Shown one piece after another: positions 1-5,927 of a stretch of DNA of 10,464 nt (the first letter of the stretch is position 1; each line of letters starts with the position of its first letter). The stretch is taken from contig DFFP01000040.1 of NCBI GenBank assembly GCA_002372275.1, positions 1 to 10,464 of the forward strand. The letters run 5' to 3'. The notes under the pieces are model-generated. The model did not search any database and was not told where the DNA came from. It was given only the letters and a program-made list of their open reading frames with translations. This DNA is from Alphaproteobacteria bacterium UBA3773 (GTDB taxonomy: Bacteria; Pseudomonadota; Alphaproteobacteria; RF32; CAG-239). The position numbers and the translations under genes were made by a program.

Positions 1-1
1 C

Positions 2-331
2 GCCGTTGATTTTTATTCCACCGCCTGCCCGATCGGTGGCGGAAGCCCATGGACGAAAGATCCGAGTAAAGCTGATTTAACACTTAATCTTTACGCACGT
101 TACTTAGCTGTTCAAAATTTAAAAGACAATGATGAATGCTTTGTTTATTTATCTTCCTGCATCGGAAAATCAGAACTCCCGAGCGGAACCGTTCGAACCG
201 TTAAAAATGGTATTTCAAAAGAAAGAAAATTAAAATTTTGTAAAAAACCAAACGAATTGATTGAATTTTTAGGCTTAAATCGCCCGATATATACAAAACT
301 ATGTCGCCAAGGTCTTCAGAAATTCACTTAA
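2..331 (+). CDS. Methionine adenosyltransferase-like protein, C-terminal part (5' truncated by window edge)
   Basis: The frame is open from the window edge to a TAA stop and gives 109 residues. Two stretches align by eye with the C-terminal part of S-adenosylmethionine synthetase. One is PIGGG followed by KDPSKAD (residues 10-24), resembling the canonical PxGGGAFSGKDPTKVD phosphate/metal-binding segment. The other is LIEFLGLNRPIYTKL (residues 86-100), resembling the family's C-terminal ML(D)LLxPIYxxTAAYG. A central SCIGKSELPSG (52-62) sits where MetK has a YAIGVAEPxS segment. It differs from canonical MetK: GAFSG is replaced by SPWT, and the YGHFGR tail is replaced by CRQGLQ. It is therefore a divergent member, perhaps of a minor or phage-like MAT branch rather than the housekeeping enzyme. 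If active it would make S-adenosylmethionine from methionine and ATP in the cytoplasm. The N-terminal two thirds, including the catalytic His/Lys segments, lie outside the window. Confidence 0.55.
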   Translation, partial: AVDFYSTACPIGGGSPWTKDPSKADLTLNLYARYLAVQNLKDNDECFVYLSSCIGKSELPSGTVRTVKNGISKERKLKFCKKPNELIEFLGLNRPIYTKLCRQGLQKFT

Positions 332-425
332 TAACGAGAATAGTATTTTTTAAGATTTATTTTGATTTATTTTTAATAAATGATGTTTTATGCTACCTCA
401 TCATTTAATAACAAGGACTAAAATA

Positions 426-644
426 ATGAAAGAGTATCGTGTTTTTTTATATACAGAAGGTATGTTCTCAAGTATTTTTTTAAATGGCGGTAAAGTTAAT
501 CCTATACGTTTATCAAGCGCCTTAAACAATTTTGCCAAAGAAGGATGGCAAGTAAAAGCTATGGAACGTGAAAATCGTCGCACTCTTTTATTTTTCTCAC
601 GCGAAGCATTTATTTTTGTGTTAGAAAGAGAAATTAAACAATAA
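426..644 (+). CDS. Small DUF4177-type protein
   Basis: This is a 72-residue soluble protein. The pattern is EYRVFLYTEG at the N terminus, KVNP (23-26), a helix ending in FAKEGWQVKAMER (36-48), and RRTLLFFSREAFIFVLER (51-68). It matches my recollection of the DUF4177 family, a short beta-alpha-beta fold in which 'EGW' and a C-terminal hydrophobic strand are conserved. Function is unknown. The frame is open from an ATG at 390, but the start at 426 is preferred: AAGGA at 413-417 lies 8 nt upstream, and homology begins at this Met. The gene follows the MAT-like gene by 94 nt and ends about 65 nt before a bidirectional terminator. It may be cotranscribed with the MAT-like gene, because I see no convincing promoter of its own in the gap. 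An overlapping minus-strand open frame here is a shadow. Confidence 0.8.
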   Translation: MKEYRVFLYTEGMFSSIFLNGGKVNPIRLSSALNNFAKEGWQVKAMERENRRTLLFFSREAFIFVLEREIKQ

Positions 645-710
645 ATCTCCAACTCATAAAACTAATGATTTCGTGTTACAAGTCTGCTTGTACTTTTACA
701 AATTCATAAC

Positions 711-747
711 AAAAAAACAGCAGGGCTTAATACTTTGCTGTTTTTTT
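711..747. terminator. Bidirectional Rho-independent terminator between convergent genes
   Basis: The stem CAGCA (718-722) pairs with TGCTG (736-740), and inner G723-G725 can pair with C733-T735 around a 7-nt loop. Seven A (711-717) flank the left side and eight T (741-748) the right. The hairpin therefore has a U-tract on either strand. On plus it ends the DUF4177 transcript; on minus it lies about 44 nt past the metallophosphoesterase stop and ends the five-gene operon. Confidence 0.85.
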
Positions 748-791
748 TATATTGTTCTTCAAGGATGAAAAAATATAAATTTATTTAAAAA

Positions 792-1937
792 TCAATTCAA
801 CAAATCTGACCTTTCATTTTCTTTTTTAATGTTTATAATCAAGTACTCAGATTTTGTTCCGGTTTTAAATTTGATGGCCCAATCAGATATACCGGAAGTC
901 ACAATAAAATCCGTATTTTTTCGTTTTTCGTGACCATAAACCAAATCGTTTGCCTTTATCCATTGACCGACCTGATTAAATGGAAAGAGTTGCCCGCCGT
1001 GTGTATGTCCGTTTAAAACCAAATCAACTTTTGCATCAGCGTCTTTATCATATTCCACCGGCTGATGGTCTAAAACAATCATATATTTGCTATGGTCCAA
1101 ATCTTCAGTCAGTTCTTCGATTGATTTTCTTTGTCCACCTTGCTCATGCTTGATCGAATAATCCTTTCGGCCAATTACATAAAACGAATTATCAATCAAA
1201 ATGCTTTCATCTTGCAAAATATTGACACCATTCTTTTGAAGCTCATGAAATAAATCATCTTCCGAAAATCCGCGGTGCACCGCACCATAATAACCTTTAT
1301 CATGATTGCCCGAAACATAATAAATTCCATATTTTGTTTTGATTGTTCCCAACGCACGCGTTGCATTAATCATTTGATCTTTTGTGGTTCCGTCATCAAC
1401 ATAATCGCCGACAATAAACAATATATCCGGATTTTGTGCTTGAATAGCTTTTAGATGTTTTTCAAAACCAATATCGTCAAAAGTTGTACCGATATGCGAA
1501 TCAGCAAACATTGCGACTTTCAAATCCGGTATTTGTTTATTGGTCTTTAACTCATAGTTTGTTTGCCACACATGGTGATCTAAATACCAACCGATGCTTA
1601 AAGCGATGATACTGACCAGCACGGCTGTCAAACCTTGAACATAAGGCTCAAAAGTGATATGTCCGATTTTTTCGATCAGCCAAAAAACAAAATCACTTAA
1701 AACCCATATCATTGCCACATACATCACGCAGATAATTGCATTTATCAAATCAATACAAAGTGCAACAAGACCTGTCAAACCTAATGTGATAAGCAGGCCG
1801 AGTGAAAATTGCTTAAAACTTCCCCATTCAGAAACCGGAGTAAATTCGATTAAGCTCGGTATTTTTGCGCTGACATAAAACAACGCCGTAATAGCTAAAG
1901 TGATACTGACCCAAAAAATGATAATCCACATCGTCAT
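792..1937 (-). CDS. Membrane-anchored calcineurin-like metallophosphoesterase (YkuE/YaeI type)
   Basis: The protein has 381 residues. The first ~120 form about four hydrophobic helices (roughly 4-23, 43-65, 67-88, 101-118). A metallophosphoesterase domain follows with all family motifs: FADSHIG (D146, H148), GDYVDD (177-182), SGNHDKG (209-215), DHQP (290-293) and LNGHTHGGQ (308-316). These residues bind two metal ions and hydrolyse a phosphomonoester or phosphodiester; the substrate is not deducible. Related YkuE-like enzymes act at the membrane, some on lipid phosphates such as UDP-diacylglucosamine (family knowledge, not shown here). Start: ATG at 1937 has AAGGA 8 nt upstream. The AAGGA overlaps the stop of the preceding gene, whose last codon is 11 nt away, so the two are coupled in one operon. 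It is the last gene of the LysR-divergent operon and the only one without an obvious redox or hydrolase theme. Confidence 0.92.
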   Translation of the reverse strand: MTMWIIIFWVSITLAITALFYVSAKIPSLIEFTPVSEWGSFKQFSLGLLITLGLTGLVALCIDLINAIICVMYVAMIWVLSDFVFWLIEKIGHITFEPYVQGLTAVLVSIIALSIGWYLDHHVWQTNYELKTNKQIPDLKVAMFADSHIGTTFDDIGFEKHLKAIQAQNPDILFIVGDYVDDGTTKDQMINATRALGTIKTKYGIYYVSGNHDKGYYGAVHRGFSEDDLFHELQKNGVNILQDESILIDNSFYVIGRKDYSIKHEQGGQRKSIEELTEDLDHSKYMIVLDHQPVEYDKDADAKVDLVLNGHTHGGQLFPFNQVGQWIKANDLVYGHEKRKNTDFIVTSGISDWAIKFKTGTKSEYLIINIKKENERSDLLN

Positions 1938-1948
1938 AGAAATAGTCC

Positions 1949-2791
1949 TTATTTCAACTTATCATATTCTTCATCTGTCACCGGCTCTAACCAAACATTT
2001 TCAGTCGCAACGCCATCTATTTCAACGGCTAAATGCGAAAACCAACTATCCGGTGCGGCACCGTGCCAATGTTTTACATTTGCTTTGATGTTCACAACAT
2101 CGCCCGGTTTCATCTCTATCGGGGCTTTTCCTTCTTCTTGATAATATCCTCTTCCACCCACAGCGATTAACATTTGCCCGCCGCCTTTTTGAGCCTTATG
2201 AATATGCCAATTATTGCGACACCTCGGTTCAAACGTCACATTGAATATCTTAATTTGCTCTTTTGAAACAGGAGCAAGGTAACTCTGTCCGATAAAATAC
2301 TTTGCGTATGCAGTATTTGGCTCACCAATCGGAAACATAATGGTTTGTGCATATTTATCTTTTTCAGACAATGCCGGCGCATTATCATTCCATACTTCTT
2401 TGGCAATATTAAAGGTTGCCCACGCCTTCGGCCAGCCGGCATAGAAAGCCGTATGCGTAATAATGGCGGCTATTTCTTCTTTGCTAACGCCATGATTTTT
2501 GGCATTTTGCAAATGGTATTTAATTGATGAATCGGTTATTTCCTGCGACATCAATGCAACAATCGTTATAATGCTCCGCGTTTTAACCGATATATCCTGA
2601 TTATTCCAATTTTCACCAAAAAGCACATCATCGTTGTAGTGTGCAAAGTCAGGAGCAAACTCTCCCAGTTGGTTTCTACCTGCCGTTTGAACAATTTTCG
2701 TCATTATCTTGTTTTCTCCATTATCTTCATTTGCCATGGCATTTCCCCCTAAAAACATAAATATCGTAAGTACCATGAAAAACTTTTTCAT
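1949..2791 (-). CDS. Secreted carboxymuconolactone decarboxylase-like/cupin fusion protein
   Basis: The protein has 280 residues. A signal peptide of about 20 residues (MKKFFMVLTIFMFLGG, cleavage likely after NAMA) predicts export. Residues ~45-135 form an AhpD/CMD-like all-helical domain (RSIITIVALMSQE, then HTAFYAGWPKAWATF). It has no CxxC pair, so AhpD-type peroxidase activity is unlikely. Residues ~180-262 form a cupin barrel with metal-ligand candidates H196, H198, Q206 and H241 in NWHIHKAQ and PGDVVNIKANVKHWHG. CMD-cupin fusions are known, usually annotated as carboxymuconolactone decarboxylase family; their substrates are mostly undetermined. Start: the frame extends upstream to 2848, but ATG 2791 has AAGGA 7 nt upstream, begins a signal peptide and avoids overlapping the previous gene, which ends 10 nt before. 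It lies fourth in the LysR-divergent operon. Confidence 0.88.
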   Translation of the reverse strand: MKKFFMVLTIFMFLGGNAMANEDNGENKIMTKIVQTAGRNQLGEFAPDFAHYNDDVLFGENWNNQDISVKTRSIITIVALMSQEITDSSIKYHLQNAKNHGVSKEEIAAIITHTAFYAGWPKAWATFNIAKEVWNDNAPALSEKDKYAQTIMFPIGEPNTAYAKYFIGQSYLAPVSKEQIKIFNVTFEPRCRNNWHIHKAQKGGGQMLIAVGGRGYYQEEGKAPIEMKPGDVVNIKANVKHWHGAAPDSWFSHLAVEIDGVATENVWLEPVTDEEYDKLK

Positions 2792-2801
2792 GAGATGTTC
2801 C

Positions 2802-3344
2802 TTAAATATTCTTTCCCATCTCATAGGCTTTTTTGAGTAGATCTTCACGACTTAAAGCTGATTTCGGCGCATCAACGCCACCCCCGACCAAACAACCTGC
2901 AAAGCGAGATTGTTCAAAACACTCTATCCAGCCTTTAAGTCCATTGATTGCTCTGTCTGCGGCATTTTCAGAACGATCGTAAGCTGATGTAATTAAATAC
3001 ACATCTTTGAATTTGTTTTCCAACGGGTATAGCGGATTGCAACGATCTAAAAATGTTTTGAGTTGCCCGCTCATTTCATAGTAATAAATCGGAGTTGCAA
3101 AAATGATGACATCCGCATTTTGAACTTTGCCGATTAAGTCTGCCATATCATCTTTTAAAACGCATTTATGTGTTTTTTGACATGACAGACATCCGATGCA
3201 AAATTTAATTTCTTTTTCTTTAAGGCTGACAAATTCAACCATGTGACCGGCATCACTTGCCCCTCTTGAAGCTTCGCGCGCTAAAATCTCGGAGTTACTA
3301 CCGCCACGCAAGCTACTTGATACGATTAATATTTTCTTCGTCAT
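2802..3344 (-). CDS. NAD(P)H-dependent FMN reductase/flavodoxin-like protein with iron-sulfur-flavoprotein cysteine motif
   Basis: This is a 180-residue cytoplasmic flavodoxin-fold protein. The FMN phosphate loop is SSSLRGGSNSE (9-19), and the flavin-binding second motif is ATPIYYYEMSGQLKTFLDR (83-101). Between them is CIGCLSCQKTHKC, with C49, C52, C55 and C61 spaced CX2CX2CX5C. That spacing matches the compact motif of archaeal-type iron-sulfur flavoproteins that bind a [4Fe-4S] cluster (family knowledge). Its presence suggests a cluster here too; this is inference. Probable role: reduction of a quinone, flavin or other small acceptor. Start: an ATG at 3365 is in frame, but ATG 3344 has AAGGA 7 nt upstream and leads directly into the first beta strand (KKILIVSSS). 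The stop of the upstream cyclophilin-like gene lies 13 nt before it, so the two are cotranscribed. Confidence 0.9.
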   Translation of the reverse strand: MTKKILIVSSSLRGGSNSEILAREASRGASDAGHMVEFVSLKEKEIKFCIGCLSCQKTHKCVLKDDMADLIGKVQNADVIIFATPIYYYEMSGQLKTFLDRCNPLYPLENKFKDVYLITSAYDRSENAADRAINGLKGWIECFEQSRFAGCLVGGGVDAPKSALSREDLLKKAYEMGKNI

Positions 3345-3357
3345 TTTATTGTCCTTT

Positions 3358-3783
3358 CTATTCAAAAGTTATAATTACACTGCCTCTACCAAGTGTTTGT
3401 TCTAAATCAGCAGCATTTTCTATATGTCCGATACGTGTATATGAGTATGTTGTCTTAAAATCTTTGTAAAACACAACTAAACTATCATCGCCAAACAGCA
3501 TAACATCACCTGATTTTATTTGCCCAATGTGTTCAGGTCTGCTCGGCAATGAGTTGTGCAAAAGGTAATACTTTTCATTACCGTTAAATTCTGCCATTGT
3601 AACCGTCATTGGTAAGAGTTCTCGTAAGGCTTTTGTTGTATTATTATCGTTCAAAACAACCGAATATGCTTTATCTCCTATCTTCATTTGCATCGTTTCG
3701 TTCTCCAAAGCAAAGGCTGTTGATGCCGATAAAATAATTACCGACACCAACAGTCTTAATATTTGTTGCAATCCACGCATCAT
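3358..3783 (-). CDS. Secreted cyclophilin-like fold protein
   Basis: The protein has 141 residues. The N terminus (LLVSVIILSASTAFA) is a signal peptide, with cleavage likely after residue 25. The rest resembles the cyclophilin-like domain found in many bacterial proteins (DUF369/Cyclophil_like type): MKIGDKAYSVVL, then LRELLPMTVTMAEFNGNEKYYLL, DVMLFGDDSLVVFYKDF, RIGHIENAADLEQ and a terminal beta strand VIITFE. These domains lack demonstrated prolyl-isomerase activity and often sit next to flavodoxins and LysR regulators. Export to the periplasm is atypical, since most such proteins I recall are cytoplasmic. The start overlaps the stop of the upstream hydrolase gene (ATGA, 4 nt). No good Shine-Dalgarno precedes it, so translation is probably coupled to the hydrolase. 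A second ATG follows immediately at 3780 and cannot be excluded as the true start. Confidence 0.82.
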   Translation of the reverse strand: MMRGLQQILRLLVSVIILSASTAFALENETMQMKIGDKAYSVVLNDNNTTKALRELLPMTVTMAEFNGNEKYYLLHNSLPSRPEHIGQIKSGDVMLFGDDSLVVFYKDFKTTYSYTRIGHIENAADLEQTLGRGSVIITFE

Positions 3784-4823
3784 TTCAAATTGGTCTTAAA
3801 GAATTGTTCTATTTTATCAAACGGGATAACATCCATTTTGTAATACAAATCGGTATGATTCGCATTCGGAATAATCATCAGTTCTTTGTTGTCACCGGTC
3901 AGCTTTTTGAACGCATCTTCCGAAAAATAACGGCTGTGGGCTTTTTCACCATGTAACATTAAGACAGGTGATTTGATAGTGTCAGCATAAGCCAAAATCG
4001 GTTGGGTCACAAGCGAAAGTGCCGAAGTCACATTCCAATGTCCGTTAGAATTGATAGAACGCGGATGGAAACCGATTTTTGTTTTGTAATAGTTGAAATA
4101 ATCTTGAACAAATTGCGGTTCATCACCGGTTAATTTATCCGGCAATCCCGGAGCACCTGCAACCGGGGCACCTTGAGCCTCTTTTGTGCGTTGATTGTTC
4201 AAATCTTCGCGCATTTTATACAAATCATCGGCAGACATAGAATCGTTGTAACCCTTTGCCGTTACTCTTGTCATATCATACATTGTCGAAGTCACGGTTG
4301 CCTTAATGCGTGTATCTTGCGCCGCTGCATTCAAAGCAAATCCGCCAAAACCGCAAATACCGATAATACCGATTTTGTTTTCATCAACTTCAGGCAAACT
4401 GATGAGATAATCAACCGCTGCCGAAAAGTCATCAGTGTTGATATCTGGCGATGCAACATTACGAACATTACCACCGCTTTCACCGGTAAATGACGGGTCA
4501 AATGCCAAGGTTACAAAACCACGCTCAGCAAGCGTTTGTGCATAAAGTCCGGAAGATTGCTCTTTAACTGCACCAAACGGGCCAGAAACAGCAATTGCTT
4601 GCATTTTGCCTTCCGGTTTGTTCTTCGGCTCATACAAATCACCTACCAGCTCAATACCGAATCTATTCTTAAAGGTTACTTTTTTCACATCAACCTTGTC
4701 GGACTTTGCAAACACCTTGTCCCATTCTGTATTGTTACCTTCAGCAGCACTTGCGCTGTCCGGTGCGGCAAAGACCAAACCTAAAGCTGTCATTGACAAA
4801 GCACATAATGTTTTCATTTTCAT
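3780..4823 (-). CDS. Secreted alpha/beta hydrolase with cysteine nucleophile elbow
   Basis: The protein has 347 residues. A signal peptide (MKMKTLCALSMTALGLVFAA, cleavage near ASA|AE at about residue 27) predicts export. The alpha/beta-hydrolase fold follows, with an oxyanion-region segment AVSGPFGAVKEQS and the nucleophile elbow GICGFGG. C157 occupies the usual Ser position, as in dienelactone hydrolases. E293 (LHGEKAHS) is the likely acid and H323 (NANHTD) the likely base. It resembles the YcjY-like hydrolases annotated only as alpha/beta hydrolase or dienelactone hydrolase family. Substrate unknown; an ester, lactone or thioester in the periplasm is a reasonable guess. Start: the frame opens at 4859, but ATG 4823 has AGGGGA 6 nt upstream and begins the signal peptide. 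It is the first gene of a five-gene operon, divergent from lysR, and its stop overlaps the next start by 4 nt. Confidence 0.9.
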   Translation of the reverse strand: MKMKTLCALSMTALGLVFAAPDSASAAEGNNTEWDKVFAKSDKVDVKKVTFKNRFGIELVGDLYEPKNKPEGKMQAIAVSGPFGAVKEQSSGLYAQTLAERGFVTLAFDPSFTGESGGNVRNVASPDINTDDFSAAVDYLISLPEVDENKIGIIGICGFGGFALNAAAQDTRIKATVTSTMYDMTRVTAKGYNDSMSADDLYKMREDLNNQRTKEAQGAPVAGAPGLPDKLTGDEPQFVQDYFNYYKTKIGFHPRSINSNGHWNVTSALSLVTQPILAYADTIKSPVLMLHGEKAHSRYFSEDAFKKLTGDNKELMIIPNANHTDLYYKMDVIPFDKIEQFFKTNLK

Positions 4824-4857
4824 CAAATATCCCCTATATTTAATTGTCCATATCATC

Positions 4858-4886
4858 ACAATACAATTTCTGTTTTAATATAGCAA
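4858..4886 (-). promoter_or_regulatory. Predicted promoter of the hydrolase operon
   Basis: Read on the minus strand, TTGCTA (4886-4881) is followed by a 17-nt spacer and TATTGT (4863-4858). Each box matches 4 of 6 consensus positions, which is weak and fits a promoter needing an activator. The predicted start is near 4851, about 28 nt before the ATG at 4823. The LysR-type palindrome is then centred about 66 bp upstream of the start, the usual place for a LysR recognition site. Confidence 0.55.
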
Positions 4887-4899
4887 ATACTTATTTTGC
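4883..4899. promoter_or_regulatory. Possible LysR activation-site half (GCAAA-N7-TTTGC)
   Basis: GCAAA (4883-4887) and TTTGC (4895-4899) form a short inverted repeat centred at 4891. This is 26 bp from the centre of the main palindrome, and it overlaps the -35 region of the operon promoter at about -40. LysR regulators commonly contact a second, weaker site there. Five-bp arms could arise by chance in AT-rich DNA. Confidence 0.35.
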
Positions 4900-4903
4900 A
4901 TAT

Positions 4904-4930
4904 TTAATTATGCTTGACAAGCATAATTAA
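4904..4930. promoter_or_regulatory. LysR-type operator, perfect 27-bp palindrome
   Basis: The left arm TTAATTATGCTTG (4904-4916) and right arm CAAGCATAATTAA (4918-4930) are exact reverse complements around a single A (4917). The core TGCTTG-A-CAAGCA satisfies the T-N11-A rule of LysR-family binding sites. It lies between lysR and the divergent operon and covers the lysR -35 box, so it can serve both autorepression and activation of the operon. The site is seen directly; its binding protein is inferred from context. Confidence 0.85.
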
Positions 4931-4942
4931 TCCGACTATGCT
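4914..4942 (+). promoter_or_regulatory. Predicted lysR promoter giving a leaderless mRNA
   Basis: A perfect -35 TTGACA (4914-4919), a 17-nt spacer and TATGCT (4937-4942) as -10 predict a start at about 4949. The lysR ATG is at 4951. No Shine-Dalgarno is present between the -10 and the ATG, so the message is probably leaderless or nearly so. The -35 lies inside the 27-bp palindrome, consistent with negative autoregulation. Confidence 0.7.
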
Positions 4943-4950
4943 TTTTCTTA

Positions 4951-5838
4951 ATGGAAATACGCGTTTTGAAATATTTTTTAGCTGTTGCACACGAGGGAAG
5001 TATCACCGCCGCGGCAAATGCGTTGCATTTAACGCAACCGACTTTAACACGTCAGATGCAAGATTTGGAGTATGAGCTCAAACAAAAGCTCTTTGTGCGC
5101 GGAAAATCTAAAATCACCTTAACCGATGAGGGAATCCTTTTAAAAGACCGTGCGGAAGAAATCATTGACATGGTTGATAAAACCAAAAGAGATATTATTT
5201 CTTCCGGCATAGATATAAGAGGTGACGTTTATATCGGAGGCGGCGAAACCGAGGCCATGAAATATGTGGCAGATGTTATCAAAGAAATACGCCGCACGCA
5301 CCCGAACATTACGTTTCATCTTTATTCCGGCAACGCCGAAGACGTGATGGAAAAGCTGGATAAAAAACTTTTGGATTTCGGCCTTTTGGTGCAACATAGC
5401 GAAATCTCAAAATATGACAGCATTGTGCTTCCTGCAACTGATGTTTGGGGCGTTTTGATGCGCAAGGACAGTCCGCTTGCCAAATATTCGTCTATCAGGC
5501 TTGAAAACTTAAAAAACGTTCCTTTAATCAATTCTCGTCAAGCTACAAAAAAATCATCACATAACGAATTTCTGAAATGGTTTCACGGACAGTTTGACAG
5601 CTTAAATACCGTTGCAACATATAATTTAATCTATAACGCCGCCATTATGGTCAAATCCGGTATCGGATATGCAATCACGTTAGATAAATTAACCGATACT
5701 TCCGATAAAAGCCTGCTTTGTTTCAGACCGCTTGAACCGAAACTTGAAGCAAAATTAAATATTGTTTGGAACAAATCATATATTCGATCTTCAGCCGCAA
5801 ATCTGTTTTTGCAAAAATTGCAAGAGAAGTTTATGTAA
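4951..5838 (+). CDS. LysR-family transcriptional regulator
   Basis: The protein has 295 residues, the usual length for the family. The N-terminal winged helix-turn-helix is canonical: LKYFLAVAHEGSITAAANAL then LTQPTLTRQMQDLE (about residues 6-40), followed by FVRGKSKITLTDEG (48-61). A linker helix and a periplasmic-binding-protein-like effector domain (about 90-295) follow. The start is fixed because the family begins a few residues before LxYF, although no ribosome-binding site precedes it; a TTGACA/TATGCT promoter ends just 8 nt before the ATG. It is transcribed divergently from the five-gene hydrolase/flavoprotein operon and shares an intergenic palindrome with it, so it is very likely that operon's regulator. 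The inducer is unknown and is probably the substrate, or a derivative of it, of one of the operon's enzymes. Confidence 0.95.
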   Translation: MEIRVLKYFLAVAHEGSITAAANALHLTQPTLTRQMQDLEYELKQKLFVRGKSKITLTDEGILLKDRAEEIIDMVDKTKRDIISSGIDIRGDVYIGGGETEAMKYVADVIKEIRRTHPNITFHLYSGNAEDVMEKLDKKLLDFGLLVQHSEISKYDSIVLPATDVWGVLMRKDSPLAKYSSIRLENLKNVPLINSRQATKKSSHNEFLKWFHGQFDSLNTVATYNLIYNAAIMVKSGIGYAITLDKLTDTSDKSLLCFRPLEPKLEAKLNIVWNKSYIRSSAANLFLQKLQEKFM

Positions 5839-5865
5839 ATATATTAAAGTGCCTTAGAGAACATA

Positions 5866-5897
5866 TAAAAAAATGGGCTGGAAAATTTTCCAACCCA
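5866..5897 (-). terminator. Rho-independent terminator of rplM-rpsI
   Basis: On the minus strand, UGGG-U-UGGAAAA pairs with UUUUCCA-G-CCCA (5897 to 5874) through a U-G wobble, giving a 12-bp hairpin with a tight AAUU turn. A run of seven U (5873-5867) follows. On the plus strand the wobble becomes a C-A mismatch and no T-tract follows, so it would stop lysR transcription less well. It lies 31 nt past the rpsI stop. Confidence 0.85.
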
Positions 5898-5927
5898 CCC
5901 AAAATAAAACGATTTTCTTTGTAAAGA

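Noticed and set aside
389..394. TATGCT upstream of the DUF4177 gene as a -10 box, as in the lysR promoter.
   Set aside because: No acceptable -35 lies 16-18 nt upstream, so a promoter call is not supported.
401..652. A minus-strand open frame opposite the DUF4177 gene.
   Set aside because: It mirrors the plus-strand gene exactly, has no ribosome-binding site and no family resemblance, while the plus strand has both.
2792..2848. Longer N terminus for the CMD-cupin protein starting at 2848.
   Set aside because: It would overlap the flavoprotein gene, lacks a Shine-Dalgarno and would bury the signal peptide.
4173..4784. Several plus-strand open frames opposite the hydrolase gene.
   Set aside because: They overlap each other and a well-supported gene, have no ribosome-binding sites and give low-complexity translations.
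4824..4859. Longer N terminus for the alpha/beta hydrolase starting at 4859.
   Set aside because: The start would lie upstream of or at the predicted transcription start and displace the signal peptide; ATG 4823 has AGGGGA at 6 nt.
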